IMG/VR virus record: IMGVR_UViG_3300041964_000082
Coordinates: 1-64,000 of that record
Direction: 5' to 3' (one strand)
Source of the DNA: a virus
Length of the DNA: 64,000 nucleotides
Part shown: positions 45,506-53,024 of the stretch, one piece after another
How positions within the stretch are numbered: position 1 is the stretch's first letter
Layout of the letters: each line of letters opens with the position of its first letter
The notes under the pieces: generated by a model
What the model was told of the DNA's origin: nothing
What the model saw: the letters and a program-made list of their open reading frames with translations, nothing else
Databases searched by the model: none
Program-made: the position numbers and the translations under genes

Positions 45506-45803
45506 TCCTCAGCGCAGCAATCTCCATCAATCTAGCTTCCACCATTTCGATCGAAGGGTGCGACTCAAAATCGCCTAAACCTGATACGCGATTTGCCACT
45601 GCTAAGGCTTTTGCGGAAAACAAACCAGGTGAAAACCTCAACCTAAACTGCTCGATGTCTGAATCAAAATAATATTTAGGATTGTCATGCAATACAATTT
45701 GAAACGATCCTTGATTGTCAATCCCACCCTCTGAGTGTCCTGCAATCCCATAGTAAAGAGCCGTCCTAGGGTAATGCGCTCCACCTGTCCATAGTTCGGT
45801 CAT
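45489..45803 (-). CDS. Small protein, 104 aa
   Basis: MTELWTGGAHYPRTALYYGI, YFDSDIEQFRLRFSPGLFSA and a helical end RLMEIAALRSDTDA. The tail overlaps the next start as ATGCTTGA. Function unknown. Confidence 0.5.
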   Translation of the reverse strand: MTELWTGGAHYPRTALYYGIAGHSEGGIDNQGSFQIVLHDNPKYYFDSDIEQFRLRFSPGLFSAKALAVANRVSGLGDFESHPSIEMVEARLMEIAALRSDTDA

Positions 45804-45854
45804 ATTTGCTCCTTTGTAAAACTCAAAACGGCGGCAAAACCTCACGCCCACAGA

Positions 45855-46037
45855 TCAAGCATCGGTGTCATTCTTCAGCGCAGCGATCGCTGCTTCCATA
45901 TCTTCTGTACTCGTCACCTGCTGCACCCGTCTGCCGCGCGGCTGCTCGTACACAGTCCATTGGTCATACTCCCAAACTAGCCAGCGGTTATCACAGGATA
46001 GGCGGGCGTTTTGGGTTTTGAGGAATTGTTCAAGCAT
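45855..46037 (-). CDS. Small protein, 60 aa
   Basis: MLEQFLKTQNARLSCDNRWL, then WEYDQWTVYEQPRGRRVQQV and IAALKNDTDA. Looks like a small beta-sheet domain with a helical end. It ends in the same CACCGATGCTTGA junction as its neighbour. Function unknown. Confidence 0.5.
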   Translation of the reverse strand: MLEQFLKTQNARLSCDNRWLVWEYDQWTVYEQPRGRRVQQVTSTEDMEAAIAALKNDTDA

Positions 46038-46048
46038 CGCGATCGTCC

Positions 46049-46270
46049 TCACTCCAGTAGTAACGCTTGACGACAATTAGAATTATCTTGCTCATCTTCA
46101 TCCGCAATCTGAAACTTGCCTTCCCACCAAGGATTGCTTGGCTGTGGAATGACAGCTACAGCTTTAACCTCCTGCACTGGATCTGCGCCCTCTTCATGCC
46201 CAGGAACGACGATCAAAAGTTCATCCGGGTATCGATCGAGGATTTCCTTGAGCTGCTTGACGTTAAGCAT
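46049..46270 (-). CDS. Small protein, 73 aa
   Basis: MLNVKQLKEILDRYPDELLI then VPGHEEGADPVQEVKAVAVI. The pattern 'LKEILDxYPDExxV' occurs in small phage and plasmid proteins of unknown role. It starts in an ATGCTTAA junction with the previous gene. Confidence 0.55.
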   Translation of the reverse strand: MLNVKQLKEILDRYPDELLIVVPGHEEGADPVQEVKAVAVIPQPSNPWWEGKFQIADEDEQDNSNCRQALLLE

Positions 46271-46824
46271 CGGCGATCGCCCTCCTCTGCACCGGAGTTG
46301 CCAGTTATCCTTGCAAAAGGCCACCATTCAACCTCATGACCTGTAAATCCTGGCAAGACCTTGATTTCCATCTTTGAGGCGTTCGCATACCAGTGACCGT
46401 AGGAGTCAACGGAGTAGCGATCGCGAAGCATTTGCTCTACTGCTTGCTTCAGATCCTCCTCGCTGCCCATTACGGTGAACCCTCGAATCAATAGCGGATG
46501 GCTAGGAGCGCCCTGCCGAGTTGCAGTGACCGCATACTGCCAGATATAGAGTGGTTCAGGAGGCTCAGGAAAAAGCGAAACCTCCTCTATAGGTGGTAGA
46601 TTGGCTCCCGTCTCCATGTCAACGCCTGTACAAATTGTTTCGCAGTTGTAGGCCTTAAATCCTGGTTTCAGTGAAGTCAAGACACTCGATCGAAACTCAC
46701 TGATCGCTTTTTCAAACGAGACTCCACTGATAGTAATCATCGAGTGGATAGAGTAGGCTTCCCAGCCCTTGCTATCCACCTTAAGCGCGATTCCTGAGCA
46801 GCTTAGCATCCACAAAATTGTCAT
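46213..46824 (-). CDS. Hypothetical protein, probable late frameshift
   Basis: About 200 residues; the start may be MITISGVSFEKAISEFRSSV. Middle: EPLYIWQYAVTATRQGAPSH, LIRGFTVMGSEEDLKQAVEQ. A frame shift near the end (about 46310) would give an ending ...AIADA and the usual ATGCTTAA junction instead of a 58-base overlap. Function unknown. Confidence 0.4.
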   Translation of the reverse strand: MTILWMLSCSGIALKVDSKGWEAYSIHSMITISGVSFEKAISEFRSSVLTSLKPGFKAYNCETICTGVDMETGANLPPIEEVSLFPEPPEPLYIWQYAVTATRQGAPSHPLLIRGFTVMGSEEDLKQAVEQMLRDRYSVDSYGHWYANASKMEIKVLPGFTGHEVEWWPFARITGNSGAEEGDRRCLTSSSSRKSSIDTRMNF

Positions 46825-46875
46825 TTTCTTGGGTAAAAGTAGTTGGGTTGGCTGTCGATTGAGGGTGAGAACTGG

Positions 46876-47121
46876 CTATGATTGATCGCCCTCCTTCTGC
46901 TCTTGCGCAAATCGATCGCACCACGCTTTTGCCGCTGCGTCGATCTTCGCTTGGTCGGGAATGCCTTTTTCGTTGGCCTTGGCGAGAACAATCTACACTG
47001 CCTCGAAAATCTTCACCTGAGTCACCTTGAGATTTCTGTGAGCGATTTCGGCATCAAGTTGCTGCTTGAATCGCTGGCCGAAGCTTGAAAGGTCTACTAT
47101 GCCTGGGTTTGGGGTTGTCAT
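46876..47121 (-). CDS. Small protein with one in-frame TAG
   Basis: The frame encodes MTTPNPGIVDLSSFGQRFKQ, EIAHRNLKVTQVKIFEAV, a TAG, then IVLAKANEKGIPDQAKIDAA and KAWCDRFAQEQKEGDQS. Both sides are protein-like, so a substitution error or recent nonsense change is likely. The start overlaps the previous stop (ATGA). Confidence 0.4.
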
Positions 47122-47519
47122 GGTTGCATTGCCTCCTGAGAATTGAGATCGGTACGAGCAGCAATAATCGCCTCAAGAGTAGTGAAGCCATCGTTCTCAG
47201 ACATAGCACGGCGAAGTTCAGCAGAATCTCGTGCATCCTCAAGTGCTTTCATACGTGCCATGAACGCTGCATGACGTGCCTCTTCCTCTGCATCCATCCT
47301 TTTAAGGTCAATTTCTAGCTTGATTCGATAGAAGATGATTTGCCCTGCAACGGTTATTGCAATGGCTCCGGCAGATCCGCCTAGCTCTGACTTGGGAAAT
47401 GGGAACTGTCCTTTGCTGAAGCTATATCCAACCCAGATCAGAAAAGCCAGAGCTAGCAGGGTTACTCCGTTGTAAATAGCCAGCACTAGATCTACTTCGC
47501 GATCGTCATGGTCGTGCAT
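47118..47519 (-). CDS. Membrane protein with coiled coil, 133 aa
   Basis: Two membrane segments (NGVTLLALAFLIWVGYSF; AGAIAITVAGQIIF) followed by a helical tail (DLKRMDAEEEARHAAFMARM). The last codons overlap the next start. Possibly an inner-membrane accessory protein. Confidence 0.5.
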   Translation of the reverse strand: MHDHDDREVDLVLAIYNGVTLLALAFLIWVGYSFSKGQFPFPKSELGGSAGAIAITVAGQIIFYRIKLEIDLKRMDAEEEARHAAFMARMKALEDARDSAELRRAMSENDGFTTLEAIIAARTDLNSQEAMQP

Positions 47520-47565
47520 TTGGTTTGTCCTCGTGAATGGTTCAAATCTTTGCGGTGTGCGATCG

Positions 47566-47919
47566 TCAACTCGCTTTATTGTTCGAGCGATACTGCTCGA
47601 CCCTTTTCTGCCAGTGCAGTTTGCCTTTCAAAGCCGTTGTACCGTGTGGCGAGTTTAGATTCGGCTGCAATTCATTAATGTAGAAAAGCTCCCAGCCTAA
47701 AAGATCGGAAAGGCGAGCGTTTTTTGTTTCTCTCAAAATTTCAAGAGAAAAACTAAATACCCCGTTCTCATCGCAAACCTTTTGGAACTTTTTATTTGAA
47801 TGTCGATTTCGGCTTAAACAGTAAATATGCTCAGAAAATCTTGCTTCAATGCAAACACTTGATCCGACATACGAATCGCCTGTCGCAACGCAAGTAATTC
47901 GATAAACACCAACTGTCAT
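47566..47919 (-). CDS. GIY-YIG homing-type endonuclease
   Basis: 117 residues with VGVYRITCVATGDSYVGSSV, a downstream Arg/His (ARFSEHIYCLSRNRHSNKKF), the catalytic Glu region (LLGWELFYINELQPNLN) and a basic C-terminal part. This is the small free-standing phage form. It overlaps the gene at 47916 by ATGA. Confidence 0.7.
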   Translation of the reverse strand: MTVGVYRITCVATGDSYVGSSVCIEARFSEHIYCLSRNRHSNKKFQKVCDENGVFSFSLEILRETKNARLSDLLGWELFYINELQPNLNSPHGTTALKGKLHWQKRVEQYRSNNKAS

Positions 47920-48185
47920 TCGCTGGCTCCTGTGTCTTTGATAAGCGAATCTTGAATCTCAGCAATTCGCACATTAATTGCGCTCAATGTCGGCGTCACG
48001 CCTTCTGCATTCAACTGATGGTACGCTTCATAAAACAAAATTAGCTGCTCTACCTGAGATCCTTCGTTGCGCCCTTGTCGTTCAGAAATGCGGGTCAATA
48101 GTGCGCGCAGGTCACTATCTAGTTTGTAATTAACGCGATCTGTAGGTCGCGATCGTCGTGGTCTTCCCAAAATTGTTTCGGTCAT
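47916..48185 (-). CDS. Ribbon-helix-helix-like regulator, 89 aa
   Basis: DRVNYKLDSDLRALLTRISE, QGRNEGSQVEQLILFYEAY resembles an RHH DNA-binding domain (beta strand, two helices) followed by a helical tail. It precedes the GIY-YIG gene in one transcript and palindromes lie upstream, so it probably autoregulates that nuclease. Confidence 0.5.
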   Translation of the reverse strand: MTETILGRPRRSRPTDRVNYKLDSDLRALLTRISERQGRNEGSQVEQLILFYEAYHQLNAEGVTPTLSAINVRIAEIQDSLIKDTGASE

Positions 48186-48245
48186 CTCGTCGCCCTAATT
48201 AAACATGAAAAACATCTGTATTTGTCTATAATACAGCAGTTATCA

Positions 48246-48267
48246 GTATTTTATCTGTACAAAATAC
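48246..48267. promoter_or_regulatory. Inverted repeat upstream of RHH gene
   Basis: GTATTTT and AAAATAC mirror each other across 8 bases, within an AT-rich 200-base divergent region. Related half sites (CTGTATTTGTC, CTGTACAAAAGG) repeat nearby. Probable operator. Confidence 0.5.
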
Positions 48268-48462
48268 ATGAGAATAAATTATCAATATCTGCTATTACAT
48301 AAGAATTCTGTCTGTTTTTCGTCTGTACAAAAGGCATACGGTTGAGCCATACTGTTTTACAAGGCGGAACCGACAGAGACAACCCGGCTGCTCTGCGGAA
48401 CCAGCGGCAACCAACCTGGATCGCTCCGCCTTTAACTCACCCAAGCAAAGGAGCCAAGTAAA

Positions 48463-48705
48463 ATGATTGCCACATACGCCAAGCAGCTAGCACAGATTGA
48501 AGAGTTTGAGAAAGCCTACGATCATTGCGTTGAAAACTTTCAAGCCCCATTAAAAAAAACTCTTAGAAAAGTTAGAAGGCAAAGACGCTGAAAGTAAATT
48601 TTTGGTGTGTTCTGGAATTGTTAAAGATCCTGCTTTTAGTGCGGCAGTAAAACTATGTGCAATGGCAGTTATAGCTATTGCCTTGGGATTGCGCCCGACA
48701 GTCTA
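48463..48705 (+). CDS. Small protein, break in A8 run
   Basis: MIATYAKQLAQIEEFEKAYD, FQAPLKK, then after dropping one A at the A8 run near 48552 LLEKLEGKDAESKFLVCSGI and a hydrophobic end (LCAMAVIAIALGLRPTV). Good ribosome site (AAGGAG). The homopolymer makes a base-calling error likely. Confidence 0.45.
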
Positions 48706-48787
48706 GATGGCGATTAAGGGGGGAGGCTTGAATGTACACCGCACACTGCCAACCCCTCATTTAACTCACTCACTACTGGAGAATCTA

Positions 48788-49039
48788 ATGATCGCCACAT
48801 ACATCACTAGGAAAGGTGCTTCTTACTTCTGTAGCGAACGACTAGCCCATGACGCAGCCGCAAGAAGCAAAACTGAAATCCTGCTCAGGATCACCTCTGG
48901 CTTTTTCGTGGACGGTTTTTATTGGTGGATTGAGAAGCTAACCCCGGAGTTTGGATGGATTGCCGTAGAAGCGTGTGACGACATGGATGAGGCTTACTCA
49001 TCTGCTAAAGAACGAATTTTGCAAGAAATGGCAGACTAG
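48788..49039 (+). CDS. Small protein, 83 aa
   Basis: MIATYITRKGASYFCSERLA, FVDGFYWWIEKLTPEFGWIA, ending AKERILQEMAD. The first codons match those of the previous gene (ATGAT(T/C)GCCACATAC), a sign of shared leader DNA. Function unknown. Confidence 0.5.
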   Translation: MIATYITRKGASYFCSERLAHDAAARSKTEILLRITSGFFVDGFYWWIEKLTPEFGWIAVEACDDMDEAYSSAKERILQEMAD

Positions 49040-49052
49040 CGCACGAGCATCT

Positions 49053-49265
49053 ATGATGATCAATTTTATTGACAAATACCGCATACAAGAACCGTTTTAC
49101 GGTGTTTTTATTGTCAAAAAGCGCTACTTTTGTTTTTGGCGTATTGCATCATGGACTGGCTCAAAAAATGGCAGTTGCCCACACATTTTTGAGTCTATAG
49201 ATGATGCTGAGCGATGGATAAAGCTGGATATTTACAACGACCGCAAAAGATTCAACCGGGAGTGA
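49053..49265 (+). CDS. Small protein, 70 aa
   Basis: MMINFIDKYRIQEPFYGVFI, KRYFCFWRIASWTGS and IDDAERWIKLDIYNDR. Aromatic alpha/beta protein; no family is recognised. Confidence 0.45.
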   Translation: MMINFIDKYRIQEPFYGVFIVKKRYFCFWRIASWTGSKNGSCPHIFESIDDAERWIKLDIYNDRKRFNRE

Positions 49266-49370
49266 TGCGGTTTTGCAGAAATGGAAGAGATTCGCGAGGG
49301 CAGCGCAGAGATTCTGCGGCAGTGGGCAGAGGGCGATCGCGCTTAGAGAACGCACATCACAGGAGTATTT

Positions 49371-49691
49371 ATGCAATTCACAGCACTAGATGGATACGCG
49401 ATCGAAGCGGTTAGCAGTTTTTGCGACTGGTTGGATCCTGATCGCGTTCGACTGCGAGACGAAAAGCGGCGGTACTACCAAATTGAAAACGTCTGCAAGC
49501 TTTCAGAGTCTCCCGAAACCATAGCGCGATCGTTTGTCGCAATGGTTGATAACGGACTATGGACTATTGAGCAAATGTGCGAAATGTTGACCTTAGTTCC
49601 TGCTGAGAAATACACCGCCATCGTTAACGCAATCGAAATCTTGAAGGAACGAAGAATCGATACGCGCCTCTTGAAGGCACACAAAGGATAG
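49371..49691 (+). CDS. Hypothetical protein, 106 aa
   Basis: MQFTALDGYAIEAVSSFCDW, YYQIENVCKLSESPETIARS and QMCEMLTLVPAEKYTAIVNA. It has a short, probably helical body. A 21-codon ORF at 49281 lies before it and is not called. Confidence 0.5.
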   Translation: MQFTALDGYAIEAVSSFCDWLDPDRVRLRDEKRRYYQIENVCKLSESPETIARSFVAMVDNGLWTIEQMCEMLTLVPAEKYTAIVNAIEILKERRIDTRLLKAHKG

Positions 49692-49820
49692 CGATCGCGC
49701 CCAAGCCGTCCAGTGCAGGGAAGACGACATAAAAGCTTCTGCATACCAAAAGCGATCGCCTCCCCGTCGAAAGTTTGGCGATCGCCTTTCACTCACCACC
49801 GTTAGATAGGAGCAATCATC

Positions 49821-50054
49821 ATGCTACGACGATTTGCCGCCGTTTCCGCGATCGCTCTTTCGCTGTCTATTCCTGCTCAAGCCGCGCTTGCCAATGTCCA
49901 GCCGATCGATCGATGCCCGCTAAAGCCTCATGAATGCGTCCAGACGACGCTACCAGAGTTGCAGGGCAGCAGACAGAAGGGACAGACAACGTACACGCCC
50001 CCAAATCGAGGTGGCCCCACATCCACACAAGGCACTGGCACTCGGTATCGTTAG
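49821..50054 (+). CDS. Small secreted protein, 77 aa
   Basis: The N-terminus MLRRFAAVSAIALSLSIPAQ followed by AALA is a typical signal peptide with an AQA/ALA cleavage site. The mature part is Pro/Thr-rich with two Cys (DRCPLKPHECVQTTLPEL). Good ribosome site (TAGGAG). It would act outside the cytoplasm; role unknown. Confidence 0.55.
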   Translation: MLRRFAAVSAIALSLSIPAQAALANVQPIDRCPLKPHECVQTTLPELQGSRQKGQTTYTPPNRGGPTSTQGTGTRYR

Positions 50055-50132
50055 GCGATAGGAGCGATCGCTCCTCGCAAAACGCCCCTCCACAGGGGCA
50101 CTGCACACTACTCACCACACACTCACAAAGCC

Positions 50133-50267
50133 ATGTCTGTAGAAAAATTTGTAGCCAGCTTGAACGACGAACAACTACAAGCTTTGCTAGAAGCGTTAGA
50201 AAACGATGAATCCGTGAAAGAGCTTTATGAATGCGTTGAAGCTTTGATGGATGCAAGGGGTCTCTAG
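50133..50267 (+). CDS. Tiny acidic protein, 44 aa
   Basis: MSVEKFVASLNDEQLQALLE then ELYECVEALMDARGL. Acidic and fully helical, a type common in phage early regions. Function unknown. Confidence 0.4.
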   Translation: MSVEKFVASLNDEQLQALLEALENDESVKELYECVEALMDARGL

Positions 50268-50309
50268 TTAGCCAATCGCGATCGCCCCTAATGGAGGACT
50301 AGCAGCAGT

Positions 50310-50546
50310 ATGACAAGGTACACCCAATCTCAAATCAATGCCGCCAAGAAAATTGCAGAACTGCATGGATATGACCCAAATCTAGTTTCTGATGAAATTG
50401 CGATTAAGTTTATCGATTGGTGGCATAACTCCAAAACCGAATACGCCTCAGTGGAAGAGGCTACGCGAGCAGGCTTAAGCGGCCTCGTGACAAACGGGAT
50501 TGCTCAGCAAGAAGCATTTTGGCAAGACGAATTCCCCTTACGTTAG
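50310..50546 (+). CDS. Small protein, 78 aa
   Basis: MTRYTQSQINAAKKIAELHG, AIKFIDWWHNSKTEYASVEE and ATRAGLSGLVTNGIAQQ. Helical. Ends just before the DUF6283-like gene. Function unknown. Confidence 0.45.
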   Translation: MTRYTQSQINAAKKIAELHGYDPNLVSDEIAIKFIDWWHNSKTEYASVEEATRAGLSGLVTNGIAQQEAFWQDEFPLR

Positions 50547-50560
50547 GAAAATTGATCGAA

Positions 50561-50818
50561 ATGACCCTTAAAGTATGTGTCTGGCAGTGCAGTCAATGCC
50601 TGTTCTCTGCCAACAAAATAGTGAGCGATCGCCGCAAAAAGCAGATCCTTGCTGAGTGCCGAGCAAATGATCAGCATTTCATTTGCCACAAGAGCGAGGA
50701 TACGGTCTGTCGCGGATTCTACGATCGCTTCAGTACCAACCTGATTAGGATCATGGGTCGCTTGAACGGGATTGAATTTGTAGAACCAGAGAAGGAGAGC
50801 GATCGAAATGACCCTTAA
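50561..50818 (+). CDS. DUF6283-like Cys-rich protein, 85 aa
   Basis: VCVWQCSQCLFSANKIVSDR, AECRANDQHFICHKS, VCRGFYDRFSTNLIRIMGRL. The pattern CxxC ... CH ... C with 'GFYD...TNLIRI' matches the DUF6283 family found in phages and bacteria, which may bind a metal. Role unknown. Confidence 0.6.
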   Translation: MTLKVCVWQCSQCLFSANKIVSDRRKKQILAECRANDQHFICHKSEDTVCRGFYDRFSTNLIRIMGRLNGIEFVEPEKESDRNDP

Positions 50819-51047
50819 AGAAGCGCTACAGCAAGCGATCGACTCTAGATCCTACTTCACCATCTATGCCGAAGTTTCACCCGATGGCGGCTGCTTCATG
50901 CTCGATAGCGAGGCTTCTTTTGCGAACAGGAAGGAATGCAATTCTTTGCAGCCGCACAGTATATTCGTGAGAGCGTGGATCATTTCCAGCTATCGGCTAG
51001 AGCAGATTTTGGACGAAGTGAACGCAGACGAGTTCCCACTAGGTTAG
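50808..51047 (+). CDS. Small protein, 79 aa
   Basis: MTLKEALQQAIDSRSYFTIY, then VSPDGGCFMLDSEASFANRK. It begins with the same MTLK codons and context as the previous gene and overlaps it by 11 bases. Function unknown. Confidence 0.45.
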   Translation: MTLKEALQQAIDSRSYFTIYAEVSPDGGCFMLDSEASFANRKECNSLQPHSIFVRAWIISSYRLEQILDEVNADEFPLG

Positions 51048-51059
51048 GAGGCGCGATCG

Positions 51060-51323
51060 ATGAACCTTTGCAAAGAAATTGACTGCCCATTCTTTTCTGA
51101 TGACCACACGAAGTCTTGGGGATGCCAGCGCTGGAAGTCTTCTGGTGTCTGCCACCTTAAAAAAGTTCATCCTGAGTTAGATTCTCGCAGTGGTTACGTT
51201 CTGGACGTTTACACAGAAGTAGACGTTGCTGGATTACGCAGAGAGAATGAAGCGTTCTTTCAAGAAGATCGCTACTTCGGTGAGGTTCGCTCTCACTACG
51301 AGGAATACCCCGAAGACTTTTGA
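51060..51323 (+). CDS. Cys-rich small protein, 87 aa
   Basis: MNLCKEIDCPFFSDDHTKSW and GCQRWKSSGVCHLKK contain four Cys and one His that may bind zinc; the rest is acidic. Ribosome site TAGGAGG. Function unknown. Confidence 0.5.
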   Translation: MNLCKEIDCPFFSDDHTKSWGCQRWKSSGVCHLKKVHPELDSRSGYVLDVYTEVDVAGLRRENEAFFQEDRYFGEVRSHYEEYPEDF

Positions 51324-51371
51324 GGGGAAATTTGTCCCGCGGAAAATATAGCTAACTCCAGGAGAAACACA

Positions 51372-51713
51372 GTGCCTATCAATTTGGACGGTATTAAGCC
51401 TAAATTCCACGTCCGACTATCCGTAACTAACAACAACCCGTCGATTGTATTTAATTTTGCAAGACCTCCAGGAACAGAGGTGATTGCGGAGTTTAACGCT
51501 TTGAAGAATCATTCTTTCGTTAAATTCTTGATTACTAGCCAAGTGCATCAAAGCGGGATTATTGAATTGACTCCTGAAGTCGATTCCTTTGAGGTAGCAG
51601 AGGCGATCGCAACCTGCTTAGAAAACGATCACGGCTTGACCGTCAACAGGGTTCAGTGTACTTCCATCGCAGGACGGTTTGCTGAATCTGCGGTTGCAAA
51701 GTTTGGAGCGTGA
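51372..51713 (+). CDS. Hypothetical protein, 113 aa
   Basis: GTG start after CAGGAG. IKPKFHVRLSVTNNNPSIVF, KNHSFVKFLITSQVHQSGII and EVAEAIATCLENDHGLTV. A beta-rich core with a helix. No family is recognised. Confidence 0.5.
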   Translation: MPINLDGIKPKFHVRLSVTNNNPSIVFNFARPPGTEVIAEFNALKNHSFVKFLITSQVHQSGIIELTPEVDSFEVAEAIATCLENDHGLTVNRVQCTSIAGRFAESAVAKFGA

Positions 51714-51727
51714 CTCAGGAGGCGCTG

Positions 51728-52132
51728 ATGACACCACAAGAGCAACAGTTTTACGAGAACCTTTTTCCCTGCCTGCGCGATCGCGATTGGTGGCACACAG
51801 GGGCGCAAAGCTTCGGTTTGGTTTGGTGGAGGATTAACCTGCCATACATCACGGTAGATGAGATTACTGCTGCTGTTCAGGTAGGTTTGGTTAAGCTGCC
51901 GAATAGTTCCAAGCTGTTTGCTCAGATCAACACTGACGGCTATCCCAGCTTGGGATATACCTGCGATCTGCCAATCAATGTTAGACAGGCAAGTAGTGAG
52001 GAAGTGAAGGCGAATGCAATGTCGATCGCGCTTCAATTGCTCAGTGACAAAACTGAGGTGATTCGCCAGCGTCGGCAGCAGTGGCTAGATGAACTAGAGG
52101 AGATGCGATCGAATGGCGCTAACCTACTCTGA
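51728..52132 (+). CDS. Hypothetical protein, 134 aa
   Basis: ATG 51728 has CAGGAGG upstream and is preferred over GTG 51710. EQQFYENLFPCLRDRDWWHT, LVWWRINLPYITVDEI and IRQRRQQWLDELEEMR. It overlaps the next gene by about 20 bases. Function unknown. Confidence 0.5.
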   Translation: MTPQEQQFYENLFPCLRDRDWWHTGAQSFGLVWWRINLPYITVDEITAAVQVGLVKLPNSSKLFAQINTDGYPSLGYTCDLPINVRQASSEEVKANAMSIALQLLSDKTEVIRQRRQQWLDELEEMRSNGANLL

Positions 52133-52388
52133 AACTGCCGCACGTGCGATCGCGCTCCACCCCGGCACGATTGCCACCCGCGATGATTTCTATCGGCTGT
52201 ATCGGCGGCTAATTGAAGCCAACGCCCCGATCCAAGATGCACAGGTTGCGGCAGGTGCTATTGCCCGATGGAGACACGAAAGAGTCCCGCCTAACGCCAC
52301 TCAGAAAAGGTCGATCGCGTACCTTAAAGACGTACTAGAGCGATTGAATTTGTACGTGAAGGATTGGAGTCAGCATGATTTCCATTAG
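52113..52388 (+). CDS. Small helical protein, 91 aa
   Basis: MALTYSETAARAIALHPGTI, DDFYRLYRRLIEANAPIQDA and AYLKDVLERLNLYVKDW. Helical bundle, possibly DNA-associated. Overlaps the next gene by 14 bases. Confidence 0.5.
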   Translation: MALTYSETAARAIALHPGTIATRDDFYRLYRRLIEANAPIQDAQVAAGAIARWRHERVPPNATQKRSIAYLKDVLERLNLYVKDWSQHDFH

Positions 52389-52614
52389 AACTGACAGCTA
52401 CAACCAAGCCAATCAACTAATCGCAGCGCTGGCAGAAGCGGATATAGAAGCAGGGATAACTGAGGGCGGCGTTACTTTGCGCGTAACACCGGATCAGATT
52501 CCCCTGTCTAGCCAAATCGCAGCAAGCTATGGTCTGACATTGACAGCAGGCAATGCAATTCCTATGGGCGGTGGATGGGAAGAGTGTTTCTCAAATAAGG
52601 CGAAGCACTGCTAG
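52375..52614 (+). CDS. Small protein, 79 aa
   Basis: MISIRTDSYNQANQLIAALA, EADIEAGITEGGVTLRVTPD, ASYGLTLTAGNAIPMGGGWE. An alpha/beta ferredoxin-like pattern. It is followed at 52621-52779 by a damaged frame encoding EEFDPDEDYEIVQDSQLLGY, probably another small gene with a lost start. Confidence 0.45.
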   Translation: MISIRTDSYNQANQLIAALAEADIEAGITEGGVTLRVTPDQIPLSSQIAASYGLTLTAGNAIPMGGGWEECFSNKAKHC

Positions 52615-52849
52615 AAGAATGGCTAGCCTAGCGCGATCGCCTCAGCCGTACCACGTCCCTATAACATAAGCGACTTTGAAGAGTTCGATCCTGATGAGGA
52701 TTACGAGATTGTTCAAGATAGCCAGCTTTTGGGCTATTTCTCTGAGGCAGTGAAAGATTTTATTAAAACGGACTCTTAAGTTGAGGCTTGAGGCAGTTTT
52801 ACCGATTGTCTTTCCGATGACCAAATATTTGGGATGCAAGCCCCGTCGT

Positions 52850-52990
52850 TTACGACGGCTTTTTAGGGAGTCGCAACCTACGGATCAACTCTCTCAGTAC
52901 GTCAGACTTCGTTCTGCAGACTGCCTCGCAATAAGCCTCTAGCAATGCAAACTCTTCATCATTCAACCGGAAAAACACACTTTTACTCAT
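52850..52990 (-). CDS. RHH protein divergent from TnpB, 46 aa
   Basis: MSKSVFFRLNDEEFALLEAY, then TKSDVLRELIRRLRLPKK, a compact ribbon-helix-helix DNA-binding protein. It is read away from tnpB with a perfect palindrome between them, so it is probably the repressor of the element. Its stop lies in the left-end hairpin. Confidence 0.6.
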   Translation of the reverse strand: MSKSVFFRLNDEEFALLEAYCEAVCRTKSDVLRELIRRLRLPKKPS

Positions 52991-52996
52991 GGCAAG

Positions 52997-53015
52997 GTAT
53001 ATCGTTATGATATAC
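52997..53015. promoter_or_regulatory. Palindromic operator between RHH gene and tnpB
   Basis: GTATATC-GTTAT-GATATAC is a perfect 7+7 inverted repeat placed 7 bases from the RHH start and 10 bases from the preferred tnpB start. A repressor bound here would block translation-start regions of both transcripts. Confidence 0.6.
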
Positions 53016-53024
53016 AATAGTAGC

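Noticed and set aside
48541-48600. Programmed frameshift at the second A8 run
   Set aside because: It needs a +1 shift without a nearby stop pattern or a known two-product gene family; a homopolymer error is simpler.
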